NCBI GenBank assembly: GCA_030323885.1
Contig: CM059190.1
Coordinates: 86,242,762 to 86,306,761, forward strand
Origin: Branchipolynoe longqiensis
Lineage: Eukaryota > Annelida > Polychaeta > Phyllodocida > Polynoidae
Length of the DNA: 64,000 bases
Reading direction: 5' to 3'
Every line of letters begins with the position of its first letter. Position 1 is the first letter of the stretch. Below are positions 54,943 to 64,000 of this stretch, one piece after another. The notes below the pieces were generated by a model. The model did no database searches and was not told the origin of the DNA. It saw only the letters and a program-made list of their open reading frames with translations. The position numbers and the translations under genes are program-made.

Positions 54943-55249
54943 ACCATCTACATCAATCAATGCATTATACTAATCAAGTCATAATAATTCTCGGGTAAAC
55001 ACATTGCACCAATCACTTGTTCTTATATATTAATAGGGCGTAGAACCCCCAACAATCCTAACAAAAACATTGGCCAGTAGGTGTGCATCCACATTGGTAT
55101 TTCTGGAAGTGACGTAGTCTGCCTACAAACTGTGCTGCCACCTGGTGTGAACGTGTTGTTTACATTGCCTCGTTGTCGTCGTGAGTATCACAAACAGGAA
55201 ATTGTCACGTCGACGGACTGGAATATTTACGTCACTTAGGGGAGACAAA
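54943..55249. promoter_or_regulatory. Upstream region of CHMP3
   Basis: About 300 bp between MITE M4 and the CHMP3 start codon. It must hold the promoter or 5' UTR unless an upstream non-coding exon exists. No TATA box at a convincing position; CGTTGTCGTCGTGAGTATC lies near 55172. Confidence 0.3.
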
Positions 55250-55294
55250 ATGGGATTATTCGGGGATAGTAAGAAAAAGGATCCCAAGGAAATG
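55250..55294 (+). CDS. CHMP3: CHMP3 (VPS24), coding exon 1
   Basis: ATG at 55250, 15 codons (MGLFGDSKKKDPKEM), then donor ATG/GTAAGA, phase 0. MGLFG followed by a basic stretch and PKE is the hallmark N-terminus of CHMP3, the myristoylated ESCRT-III subunit, including a Gly at position 2. CHMP3 co-polymerises with CHMP2 and CHMP4 on endosomal and other membranes for outward budding and scission. Exons 2-4 continue in phase for 136 codons in this window; animal CHMP3 is about 220 residues, so the C-terminal acidic part and MIT-interacting motif lie beyond the right edge. Confidence 0.9.
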
Positions 55295-55802
55295 GTAAGA
55301 AAATCGGTAGCGTTTATATGTCTTGCAGTATATGGAACTGACTTGATGTGGCAATGCAGATATCCAACGAAGAATATCGGGCCCGTAGAAACCTGTATTA
55401 TCGACTATTTTTCTATTACCAGTACTCGTAGTTGTATTATTACTTGTCATTTCGTCCGATTATTTGTTTATCATATCATATCATATCATATGTCTCTGTC
55501 TGGGTCACGGGTGAGGCTGGATCTTTTATCTAGACGGATTGAAGAAAAGTGTCATTAAATTTTAAGTTTTAAGTTGAAGTTCGTGGACGTGGGAATCGAA
55601 TATTGGTTCCCTTTTAGTTTTAATGTAGTTATGTTTATGCAAGACAGCAAGTACGGGATGGATCTAGCGAAATAGCGAATGGTAGACAGGAAGACTTCCT
55701 GGCCCTGGGACTTCCAGGACCTGGAAGTGTGAACACTTATTTGTCTCTCATTTTTGCGTGAGTGCAAGTAAATAAACAACATAACTTCATAAGGAATACT
55801 TA

Positions 55803-56175
55803 GTAGCATGTGGTGAATAAGGGGTCAAATTTCCGTGGATCATTAACATTAGCCCATGCTTTTTCTAATCTATTCTTGAATGAATTTATTGACTCGGCAT
55901 CAATAACATTTTATGGGAGACTCACAGACTGATCCATATATTTATGATCCTGTTTGAGAAACTGTGTTGCCTTAACTTTGAAATGGCTCTGGGTTTTACT
56001 AGTTTGAGAGTATGACCCCGACTGCCTTCTCTTTTATTCAAGGTGAAAAATTGGTTCATATCTATTTTATCAAAACCTTTCATAATTTTAAATACTTCAA
56101 TTATGTCACTTCTTTTCCTTCTGTAGGAAAGGGTAAGAAGTTTCAATTCCCTAAGCATACATTTTTGTGACTTCC
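55803..56175 (-). pseudogene. Non-LTR retrotransposon RT C-terminal fragment
   Basis: Minus-strand frame with RELKLLTLSYRRKRSDIIEV, then FKIMKGFDKIDMNQFF, RGHTLKLVKPRA and FSNRIINIWISL. These match the conserved thumb region after the RT of CR1/RTE/Jockey-like LINEs (YRR-RGD-IEVYK-, RGHS-KL-KPR, F--R-IN-WN-LP). A stop and a frameshift after ISL break it; the next frame continues NVIDAESINSFKNRLEKAW. It lies antisense in CHMP3 intron 1. Inactive remnant. Confidence 0.75.
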
Positions 56176-56364
56176 ACCGGGATACCTTATATCATATATA
56201 TATGTATACTATATGACAACCAAAACAACTGTTGCGGGGTAATACCAAATATAACCAGTATATCATTAACCCATAATGACAATTTATGTTCGGTTTCTCA
56301 AATCTCACATTTATATCAAGTTTAGACGAATAAATTATGCCAATGCCGTACGCAAAGAATATAT

Positions 56365-56505
56365 CAGGTCATGGTACTGATGGCCTGATCTCCCAGTGGG
56401 GCAGCGCTATATAAAGTTGAGTGTGCACTGTCACAAGTCGGTACCCATCCCGAAATGACCTTAGATGTTGCCAGGATGTAAAACTCCAACAATCAACCAA
56501 CCTAT
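56365..56505 (+). mobile_element. SINE S1 3' fragment
   Basis: ATATCAGGTCATGGTACTGA through GACCTTAGATGTTGCCAGG to CTCCAACAATCAACCAACC, ending about 15 bases before the exon 2 acceptor. Confidence 0.75.
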
Positions 56506-56519
56506 TTGTTTGTTTGTAG

Positions 56520-56580
56520 GTGAGGGCTTGGTCCGCCAAGCTAAGGAAAGAGGGGCGAGTACTAGAACGACAGATACATG
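56520..56580 (+). CDS. CHMP3: CHMP3 (VPS24), coding exon 2
   Basis: Acceptor CTATTTGTTTGTTTGTAG, donor CATG/GTGAGT. The 61 nt encode VRAWSAKLRKEGRVLERQIH, matching the first basic helix of ESCRT-III proteins that binds membrane. Phase 0 in, 1 out. Its upstream polypyrimidine tract is formed at the junction with an S1 SINE tail. Confidence 0.9.
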
Positions 56581-56648
56581 GTGAGTAAGGCGGTGTCATC
56601 CACTAAAAATAGACTCAGGAAATCCCCAGAGATCAAGGGTAGCCTTGG

Positions 56649-56925
56649 TCGTAATGCGAAGCATTTCGTTTGATGCGAGGGGAGGGAGAGCGACTCACCC
56701 GGCCCTGAGCGACTCACCCCCCCCCCCCTCCTGCCACTGCTCACCTCCCCCCACCCCTGAGTGACTCACCCCTGCCACTGCTCACCTCCCCCCTGAGCGA
56801 CTCACCCCCCTCCTGCCTCTGCTCACTTCCCCCCTTATAAGGCCGCCCGCCGGCCTCCCTCAGGCACTCAGCCTCCAGCCGCCTTCCAGCTCTCTGCCCC
56901 TTTTCTTTCTTCTCCACTTTGGCAT
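56649..56925 (+). repeat. Ngaro split repeat A1
   Basis: Starts TCGTAATGCGAAGCATTTCG; holds three GA(G/C)(T/C)GACTCACCC words, TATA-like CTTATAA near 56834 and initiator-like CCTCAGGCACTC. Homology with A2 ends at about TTCTTCTCCAC. Confidence 0.8.
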
Positions 56926-56965
56926 TCCTTCTCCTCGGACCGCTGCACCTCTGCCGACCTCCACC

Positions 56966-58120
56966 ATGCCCGGACGCGGAAAAGGCAAGAGCCGGAAAGC
57001 AGCCAAGATCTCCGGTATGGCCACACCCGGGCCATCCTCGGGCTCCCCGGGGGGATCCCTCCCCTCCACGGCCCCGTCCTCGCCCGCAGCACCCTCGGGC
57101 CACGCCAGCAGCGAGATCGCCCTCCTCATCGAGTCCATCAACCGCCTCACTTGCCGCGTGGAGGCCGTCGAGACGGGGATCGTCCGAGGGGCTCCCGAGG
57201 AGCCTGCACCCGCGCCACGGCAGGAGCCCGCATACAGCCTGGCGCCCGCCCCGGCCCCTCGGGCGCACGCCGCACCCGGGAGCCGGCCGCCGCCTCCACC
57301 TCAGGCGACGCGGCCCGGAGGCCTACACCCGGAGTATGAGCAGTACTCCCGCGTACACGCCAGCTCGACACCGACAGCGCCGCCCACCTACGCCAGCACC
57401 TCGCGGAGCACACCCCCACCTCCGCGGCCGACGCAGTCTGTGACATCCTCGCATCCGCCGAGGCGCAGCACACCGTACGGCGCCGAGGTATTCCTGCTGA
57501 CTATGTTTTTCCTTCTGATCTGGTGGAGAGGGGTCCGGGGCGCAAGGCGGTTAAACTCGGCGAGGCGACCAGGGACGAGTACAGCCTCGCCCTCCTCTCA
57601 CTGGTGAACCACCCTGCCTTCCCGGCCCACTCCCTCCAGGGCCTACACCACCACCACCTCACAGTCATGAGGGACATCCTCATCCACCCCTGGCCGACCG
57701 TCCGCCAGTACTCAGAGACCATATTTTCCTGGATCGCGGACGGAAGGCTCCCCCAGGGGTGGCATGACCCTGTGGCCCTCAACGCGGTCAGGCTCGACTC
57801 CCTCACCACGCCCACCACCCTGCCAACACCAGCTCCCCGAGGGGGCCCGAGGCGCACACTTGCCCCGGCAGCAAGTCGACACCCGCACCGCCTACGATAG
57901 GCACGCTCACGGGGCTCCCTGCTCCGCTTGGAACCGCGATCCCACCTCGTGCGATCGGGCACCCCTCGGAGAGGCTCACGGCGAGGTGGGAAACAGGCAC
58001 CGGCACGTCTGTGCATATTGCGCCAAAGTCCGGCGCATATTAACAATGCACAGCGAGGCCGCATGCCGCACCAAGCAAGCCCGTGAGCGCCAGACCCCCG
58101 CCACCTCGGCGGATTTTTGA
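56966..58120 (+). pseudogene. Ngaro Gag-like ORF1, two frameshifts
   Basis: Start MPGRGKGKSRKAAK at 56966. The frame shifts by one near 57487 (continuing IPADYVFPSDLVERGPGRKA), and again between about 57830 and 57890, returning to the first frame for the end (HGAPCSAWNRDPTSC, HVCAYCAKVRRILTMHSEAA) with a stop at 58118-58120. The conserved core is EYSLAL, HPWPTVRQYSETIFSWIADG and GWHDPVALN, aligning throughout with the minus-strand ORF1 at 14725-13412. The tail forms C-x9-C then H-x-C-x2-C-x9-H-x4-C, a DIRS/Ngaro-style zinc-binding region. Pro/Ala-rich N-terminal third. Confidence 0.75.
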
Positions 58121-58585
58121 TCCGCCGGCCTCCCCCCGGTTGGCCCGGGGGGCATAGCCCGGCGCCCCGCCCCCACCATTCCCGACAGCCCCGCAACGCC
58201 CACCGACGGTCCCCCAGCGAACACCGATCGAAACGCCGCCCAGACGAAGCCGAGGATCATCACCCCGCACCTCACACCTCAGACGACTCAGCCCAGCCTC
58301 ACGGGAGACCCCCCCTAGACAGCCCAGCCACCGGCCTCCACGGCTCCGACCTTCACGACACCGCCTTCATGAAGCCGCCCGACCCCACCCAGCCCAGCCC
58401 TGAGGAGTTCGCGGCCCCCCGGCTCGACCCTCGCCGGACCTCCTCCCCCAGCCCTCAGGAGCGGGCCTACCCTTTTTTTTTGGCCGCCCGCTCCCCCTCC
58501 ACCTAGACCCCGGACCCTCCTCTCATCCAGGCCTGCCTCTCCGGGCCCCGCCTCGGGCGTGCCTCGAGCCCTCTCCTTACTCTTT
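58121..58585 (+). other. Ngaro internal remnant between ORF1 and B1
   Basis: GC-rich, with no RT, RNase H or recombinase motif in any frame. This is where about 2.5 kb of pol and recombinase sequence of a full element would be. Confidence 0.6.
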
Positions 58586-58882
58586 GGCGGAGGGCTCCTC
58601 GGCCCCCCCTCTACCAACTCTGACACTGCTCCTTATGAGCCCCTCACTATTTATCCTCTGCTCCTCATGAGCCCCTGACTCTGTGCTCCTCGCGAGCCCC
58701 CTGCTCCTCATGAGCCCCCTGTATTGCTCTGTGCCTCCTCAGCCTGTTTACCTCCTCAGTTACCCTGTTTGTACCTTACTTTGTCATTTATTGTTATTCT
58801 CACTGTTTCTCTGTATGTTGCCCGAGGCGTCACAATAAATGCCTCAGTTTTCCCACCTCCGCCTCTGTTCTTCCTTCTCGCG
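58586..58882 (+). repeat. Ngaro split repeat B1
   Basis: GGCGGAGGGCTCCTCGGCCC to TTCTCGCG. Holds iterated GCTCCT(C/T)ATGAGCC words and AATAAA at about 58831 followed by a pyrimidine-rich end. Confidence 0.8.
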
Positions 58883-58888
58883 CATCGG

Positions 58889-59480
58889 TCGTAATGCGAA
58901 GCATTTCGTTTGATGCGAGGGGAGGGAGAGCGACTCACCCGGCCCTGAGCGACTCACCCCCCCCCTCCTGCCACTGCTCACCTCCCCCCACCCCTGAGCG
59001 ACTCACCCCTGCCACTGCTCACCTCCCCCCTGAGCCACTCACCCCCCTCCTGCCTCTGCTCACTTCCCCCCTTATAAGGACGCCCGCCGGCCTCCCTCAG
59101 GCACTCAGCCTCCAGCCGCCTCCAGCTCTCTGCCCTTTTTCTTCTCCACCCACCCACCCAACTCTCCCTCCTCTACCCTCCCCCCTCTGCGGCGGAGGGC
59201 TCCTCGGCCCCCCCTCTACCAACTCTGACACCGCTCCTTATGAGCCCCTCACTATTTATCCTCTGCTCCTCATGAGCCCCTGACTCTTTGCTCCTCGCGA
59301 GCCCCCTGCTCCTCATGAGCCTGTATTTGCTCTGTGCCTCCTCAGCGTTTACCTCCTCAGTTACCTGTTTGTACCTTACTTGTCATTATTGTTATTCTCA
59401 CTGTTTCTCTGTATGTTGCCCGAGGCGTCACAATAAACGCCTCAGTTTTCCCACCTCCGCCTCTGTTCTTCCTTCTCGCG
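58889..59480 (+). repeat. Ngaro terminal A2-B2 unit
   Basis: A2 begins TCGTAATGCGAAGCATTTCG directly after the CATCGG spacer; B2 ends TTCTCGCG then CATCACAGG of the intron. It is collinear with the solo unit at 8501-9089. AATAAA lies near 59431. Confidence 0.8.
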
Positions 59481-59720
59481 CATCACAGGTGGAAAACATT
59501 GAAATGCAAGGAGTTACATTTGTGTCTAATTTCCTGTTTAATCCATTTCCATTTAATTAAGTCCAAATTAGTTGGGGAGATGTCCAGGTAATATTCCCAT
59601 TCGCCTCTCCTTTTATCGTCGTTTTCTTTAATATTCACATTTTCAGATCTTGTTCCGACATAGTAGGTGTCATCAGAAGGACAATCAAATGAAAGTAAAA
59701 CGTTCAACCTCATATAGTTA

Positions 59721-60391
59721 AGGGGCTGTCACACTACGACGTATGGCCTTAGCTAATACCGACGAATGCGATTTTCGACCACTACGGTGTCATACGTTAT
59801 GTATATTTTGGGAATACGTCGAGTATGCTCGGGATACGGTGCCATAGGTCGGTGTAGGTCGAGCCGCTAAAAAAACATGTTTGCATGTTCAAAATTGTCA
59901 ACCTATGTCACCGTATGGCTTATACGTTTCTAGTATGCTCGGCGTATGCTCAGTGTACGTTGGCGTACATTACGCACACGTCAGGGGTAGGTCGGGATAG
60001 GTTGGAACACGTTAGCCGTACGTTCAGCCTGTTGGGAATGTGCAGTCCGCGTACAGCCAACAGATGCATAATGTACTCCTAACGTACTTCGAAAGTATGC
60101 CTGCCATATCTCCAACGTACTTAACGTATATGCCGTACTTCTATCGATGAAGTAACATACGTAACATTGGTCAGCGTACCGTTAGCATTTTGTGAACACT
60201 TTGCGACATACATGAACGAACGTTCTTATAAGCTAGCAATAGGTCAGAGAGACGTTCTGCATACGTTATGTACGTTGTGTGTACGCCCATTTTCATCCCC
60301 CGCCCCTGAAGAGTGTGACATGCCGACGTACTGGAAAATTGTCGTACGTTGGGCATGCACTGACGCCGTACGTCGTAGTGTGACAGGCCCT
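59721..60391. mobile_element. MITE M2 copy in CHMP3 intron 2
   Basis: AGGGGCTGTCACACTACGAC and GTCGTAGTGTGACAGGCCCT are inverted, flanked by TTA at 59718-59720 and 60392-60394. Interior of TACGTTG/CGTACG words. Confidence 0.8.
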
Positions 60392-60560
60392 TTAGTAAGT
60401 TACCCTTAAACGGTATTTAAAACCACCAGACTATGCAAACACATAAATTAAGTTGTGCTGTCTAATTTAATGTTTCTGACATTCCTTCTTCCTTTCAAAC
60501 TTTCAATTTATACTTAAATATATAGAGCCCTTGATTCTTTCTCTTTTTCTCCCGGTCTAA

Positions 60561-61883
60561 TGGCCCTGTCACACTAGGACGTATCGCCTCAACGCGTGCC
60601 AACGTATGCACTTTTGCACCAACACGTCGACATACGGTCCATATACGTTATGTACACCTCGTATATGCCGTAGATACGTCGTCTAAAGGGACTGTCACAT
60701 TATGACGCATCGCGCCGACCTATGTGATTTTTGTGCGTTACGCATGCATTAGGCACTCGTTGGTATACGTCAACGTTCGTTGAGATACGCCCTCGCGCGT
60801 CAGGGGGCCGGCAAACTTTTGTGCATGCACAAAACATTCTACGTTCGACAATGTGTATACATTAGCCATACATCGATGTACTTTAGACGTATGTTAGACA
60901 AACGTTGTTCACTACGTTGACCTACGTTAAAGGCAGTGGGAACATACAGTCCTTGTACTGACAACATATGTCTAAAGGGGCTGTCACATTACGGCGTATG
61001 GCGGCGTAGCCGCTTTACGTCATATACGTCGGCATGCGCTGTATACGCTACTCATACGCCGCCAGATGCCGGCTTATGAGGCATACGCCGCCATACGCTT
61101 TCATAAATCCGTCCGTCCACATTTTTTTGTGCATGCTAAAAAAATCTCGACCTATGAGGGCGTATGGCCCATACGCTACTCATACGCCGGCATACGCTCC
61201 TCATACGCCGGCATACGCTCCTCGTACGCTAGGGGTACGCCGGCATAGGTTTTTCATACGCTCAACTTGTGTCACCGGCGTATCTCTAGCGTATGTAGCG
61301 TATGCATAACCTATGAGTTACGTATGGGAGCGTACTCCTAGCGTATGCACAGCATATGCACGCTACTCATATGCGCATACGCTACGCATACGCTACTCAT
61401 ACGCTACTCATACGCTACTCGTACGCTCCACATGCCAATCAAAACTGTCAAAAAATGTCACAGCACGCTCTCATACGCTCCTCATAGGTTCCACATACGC
61501 TCAAAACCAGCCGAAAGATCACCAAATGTCATCATAGGCCGGCACGCGCAGGACCTACGTAGGTTTTCAATACGCTCCCGCCATACGCCATAATGTGACA
61601 GGGCCTTAACATACGTTTAGCATTTCTCCAGCGTGTCTTGATGTATGTAATGTATGAGGTGTAGTTCTGGCGATAGAATAACGTATATAATGTTCACTAG
61701 CATTCTGTGAACGTACCGTGCGTGTAATTCGAGCGTTTTTCGCCCGGAAGTACGTTGGCCATACGGTATGTATACATCCAACTTTGCCCCCCGCACCGAA
61801 AAGTTGGACGCTTCTCAACGTAAAAAAGTGATTTTACACGTTGGCTGCGCACTTGCGAGATGCGTCATAATGTGACAGAGCCT
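60561..61883. mobile_element. Nested MITE M2 group in CHMP3 intron 2
   Basis: Three left ends (60561, 60687, 60977; CTGTCACA preceded by TAA) and two right ends (61606 and 61883, each followed by TAA). The 60977-61606 element is inserted into the 60687-61883 element, which itself interrupts a truncated third. Interiors use distinct word sets: CATACGCTACTCATACGC for the inner one, ACGTTCGTTGAGATACG for the middle one. Confidence 0.7.
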
Positions 61884-62064
61884 TAACTCTATATATACAT
61901 GTATTTCCTTTTCCTTTTTCCTCTCCTTTCTTCGCCCTTTCTCCTCCTTACTCTGTTCCTCTCAATTGATTTATTCACAGAGGTTGATTGGTTTGCCCAA
62001 TGCATTGTGTATTGAGAGTAAAAATAGACGTTGTGTCTGTTGCTTAAACATGACCTCCGTTCAG

Positions 62065-62244
62065 GCATCCAACGTGAGGAGCAAAAGACATTGAAGGCGA
62101 TGAAGGACGCCTCTAAGAAGGGTGACACGGACGTGGTGCGGGTGTTGGGGAAGGCAGTGTATGAGTCACGCAAAGCTGTCAAGCGCATCCACATCGCAAA
62201 GGCCAACATCAAGTCAGTGGAGTACCAGATGCAGCAGTCTGCCG
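62065..62244 (+). CDS. CHMP3: CHMP3 (VPS24), coding exon 3
   Basis: Acceptor CCTCCGTTCAG and donor CCG/GTAGGT. The 180 nt encode IQREEQKTLKAMKDASKKGD, then a helix with ESRKAVKRIHIAKANIKSVE. This is the alpha1-alpha2 hairpin of the ESCRT-III core, with the K-K-G turn and the R-KAV--- pattern of CHMP3. Phase 1 in, 1 out. Confidence 0.92.
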
Positions 62245-62489
62245 GTAGGTGTCGCCACCCTACTTTGTCATTTCCTTCCTTCCTTTCCTCCTTCCTTTTT
62301 TTTCCCTTTCTTTTCTTTTCATTCTATTTAGCAATCTATACTTAAATATTGAATACATCAAAGTAAACTGAGCTTAATATCTAGTTGATTTTAATCATTT
62401 TAGGATTACATTTTAAGAGTTCAAAATAATATGATAACAGCAATCCAATAAGAAAAACCTGAAGTGAAGTGGAACCAATGTTTGTAAGA

Positions 62490-63010
62490 CATACTACAGT
62501 AGTACCTGCTGATAACCAATGTGTTAAACATACTATAGTAGTACCTGCTGATAACCAATGTCTTAGACATACGACAGTAGTACCTGCTGATAACCAATGT
62601 GTGTTTAGCACAGTACAGTCATACCTGCTGATACCCAATGTGTGGTAGACATACTACAGTAGTACCTGCCAATAACCAATGTGTGTTTAGCACAGTACAG
62701 TCATACCTGCTGATAACCAATGTGTGTTAGACATACTACAGTAGTACCTGCTGATAACCAATGTGTGTTTAGCACAGTACAGTCATACCTGCTGATAACC
62801 AATGTGTATTAGACATATGACAGAAGTACTTGCCAATAACCAATGTGTGTTAGACATACTACAGTAGTACCTGCTGATAACCAATGTGTGTTTAGCACAG
62901 TACAGTCATTCCTGCTGATAACCAATGTGTGTTAGACATAGGACAGTAGTACTTGCCAATAACCAATGTGTGTTAGACGTAGTACAGTAGTACCTGCCGA
63001 TAACCAATGC
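62490..63010. repeat. 39/40-bp minisatellite in CHMP3 intron 3
   Basis: About 13 units of ACATACTACAGTAGTACCTG then CTGATAACCAATGTGTGTT, with a second variant (AGCACAGTACAGTCATACCT) alternating, so the higher-order period is near 80 bp. Confidence 0.85.
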
Positions 63011-63087
63011 GTGTCACGAGGCAAAAATTATTCATGCATTGAAGAATTGTTCACACATGGCAGGAGTTTGTTGATCGTAGGGACCAG

Positions 63088-63345
63088 AAGCGGTGGCCGA
63101 ATCTGTAGAAGGTCGGGAGTTAGAATCTCAGCCAATGTTGTACAAAATTGATACTTGTCGCTACCTAGCATGGCACTCAGCAGTACTAGAATAGGGCCAG
63201 GACTGGTTAGCTCAGTATCAAGATAATGTGAATGTGAATTGAGTGGGGAATATGGTGATGGTGCCGGTTGCCTGGTCTCCCAGTGGGGCAGCATTATAAA
63301 GTTACCAATTCAGTCACTGATATGACCTTTGGTGTTGCCAAGATG
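63088..63345 (+). mobile_element. SINE S1 copy, diverged
   Basis: GAAGCGGTGGCCGAATCTG head, GATACTTGTCGCTACCTAGC, GGACTGGTTAGCTCAGTATC, GGTCTCCCAGTGGGGCAGC and GACCTTTGGTGTTGCCAAG. It lies about 70 bp upstream of CHMP3 exon 4. Confidence 0.7.
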
Positions 63346-63413
63346 TGAACCACAAACAAACAAACAATCGATCACAGGGGTTGATGAAGATATGTTCTCC
63401 TGTATTTTCACAG

Positions 63414-63535
63414 CTAACCTACGCATAGCCGGTTCGCTGGCACGGAGTACAGACGTGATGAAGTCCATGCAACAACTCGTCAAGATTCCAGAAATTCAGG
63501 CCACTATGCGTGACATGTCAAAGGAAATGATGAAG
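63414..63535 (+). CDS. CHMP3: CHMP3 (VPS24), coding exon 4
   Basis: Acceptor CTGTATTTTCACAG and donor AAG/GTGACA. The 122 nt encode ANLRIAGSLARSTDVMKSMQ, then LVKIPEIQATMRDMSKEMMK. The IPEIQATMR-(D/E)(M/L)SKEMMK sequence is the most conserved stretch of CHMP3 (helix 3 to 4) and essentially settles the assignment. Ends in phase 0 at the 136th codon. Later exons are outside the window. Confidence 0.93.
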
Positions 63536-64000
63536 GTGACACGCTTCTTTATCTGTAATGTGTAGTCGATTCTTCTTTTGAATTTATAACATTTTGTCAG
63601 CGCCATGGCACTGGTCTTCTGCAATTCGAAGACGGGAGAATAACTATCTCTGATATCATTCACGATGAAGGTCAGCTGTCTAGGCAATATGAATCTTCTA
63701 AAAATGCCAAAGCTGGGTTCCAACAAGCCACTGATCAGGCTTCTGATCTAGCTATGGTGAGTATGAAGCACACTGTGCCGATTCAGAAAACTAATGCAGT
63801 GTATATGGCAGACATGGGAGGCATGTGGTGGTATCACACACAGTAGAGTGGGTGTGGATGTGGTGCACTGGTGACATAGCAATGGGCACTGCTGTCTGCC
63901 CACAGGGATCGGGTGGTTTGCTATGGTTATTAATTAGGTCAGTGTGTGGGTGACTACACTCAATAGGACTCTGTAGTTGGGGTGTGTGCAAGTAATAGAG
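63536..64000. other. CHMP3 intron 4, partial
   Basis: A segment at 63590-63630 (TTTTGTCAGCGCCATGGCAC then TGGTCTTC) recurs at 36410-36440, so it is part of a dispersed repeat. An open frame runs 63600-63846 without a usable start; it does not match CHMP3. Confidence 0.4.

Larger units (their letters stand above)
56649..59480 (+). mobile_element. Gag-only Ngaro-type retrotransposon with split direct repeats, in CHMP3 intron 2
   Basis: Structure A1 (56649-about 56925), internal ORF1, B1 (58586-58882), spacer CATCGG (58883-58888), A2 (58889-about 59145) and B2 (59191-59480). A1/A2 and B1/B2 are about 97% identical by eye. This A1-ORF-B1-A2-B2 order is the diagnostic split direct repeat of Ngaro/PAT-type YR retrotransposons. 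RT, RNase H and recombinase are absent, so it is a non-autonomous deletion derivative that would need a partner such as the family of 10689-15039. Same strand as CHMP3. Confidence 0.85.

Noticed and set aside
56741..57268. Minus-strand 175-codon frame in the gag-only Ngaro element
   Set aside because: Antisense shadow of the GC-rich ORF1, with no recognisable motif; the plus strand has conserved Gag blocks shared with 13412-14725.
58586..58882. Hammerhead ribozyme in the Ngaro B segment
   Set aside because: The CTCATGAG palindrome recalls the CTGATGA core, but the core base differs and no GAAA partner with matching stems was seen.
62490..63010. CRISPR-like regular repeats
   Set aside because: The repeats are contiguous without unique spacers, lie in an intron of an animal gene, and there are no cas genes.
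63600..63846. Open frame with a GTGAGT donor as a further CHMP3 exon
   Set aside because: Its translation does not match the expected helix 4-5 of CHMP3, and part of the segment repeats at 36410-36440, so it is repeat-derived.

Overview
This is eukaryotic (animal) nuclear DNA: short exons with GT/AG introns, abundant tRNA-derived SINEs, MITEs, minisatellites and tyrosine-recombinase retrotransposons, and no bacterial-style operons. The ESCRT-III gene and the CAP-Gly gene read as metazoan. One SINE (22293-22576) resembles, from memory, tRNA-headed SINEs common in molluscs and other lophotrochozoans, so a marine lophotrochozoan is my best guess; the species cannot be fixed from sequence alone.

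Host genes, all partial or spread over long introns: (1) minus strand, 5447-6760, the first two coding exons of a secreted or membrane protein with a receptor-guanylate-cyclase-like ligand-binding start; (2) plus strand, 35945-44884, a complete-looking five-exon model for a 262-residue CAP-Gly protein whose splice phases all agree; (3) plus strand from 55250, the first four coding exons (136 codons) of CHMP3/VPS24, running off the right edge; (4) a single orphan exon candidate at 24381-24512.

The dominant mobile system is a Ngaro-type (DIRS order) family. A long member lies on the minus strand at 10689-15039, with Gag, RT-RNase H and a broken tyrosine recombinase. A gag-only member at 56649-59480, in CHMP3 intron 2, keeps the diagnostic split direct repeats A1-ORF-B1-A2-B2. 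Two solo A-B units lie at 951-1411 and 8501-9089. The 8501-9089 unit sits inside a MITE whose empty site can be reconstructed and shows use of a CAT(C/T)GG sequence that matches the B1/A2 junction of the tandem copy.

The rest is a dense mosaic of about ten MITE families (M1-M10), four SINE families (S1-S4), two LTR remnants, a LINE fragment, and minisatellites: 39-bp arrays at 16030-17650, 39735-40880 and 62490-63010; a 58-bp array at 28020-31950; G-rich at 26870-27425; a 9-bp ETS-motif array at 23965-24370. Several MITE families share a plan: 3-bp TWA target duplications, similar termini, and bodies made of many degenerate copies of one short CpG-rich word that differs between families.

Layout: 1-5400 MITEs and repeats; 5447-6760 receptor exons; 6800-9700 MITEs and solo Ngaro; 10.7-15.0 kb long Ngaro; 15-28 kb SINE/MITE/LTR/minisatellite mosaic; 28-32 kb 58-bp minisatellite; 33-45 kb CAP-Gly gene; 45-55 kb mostly unassigned with SINEs and MITEs; 55-64 kb CHMP3 with mobile elements in its introns.
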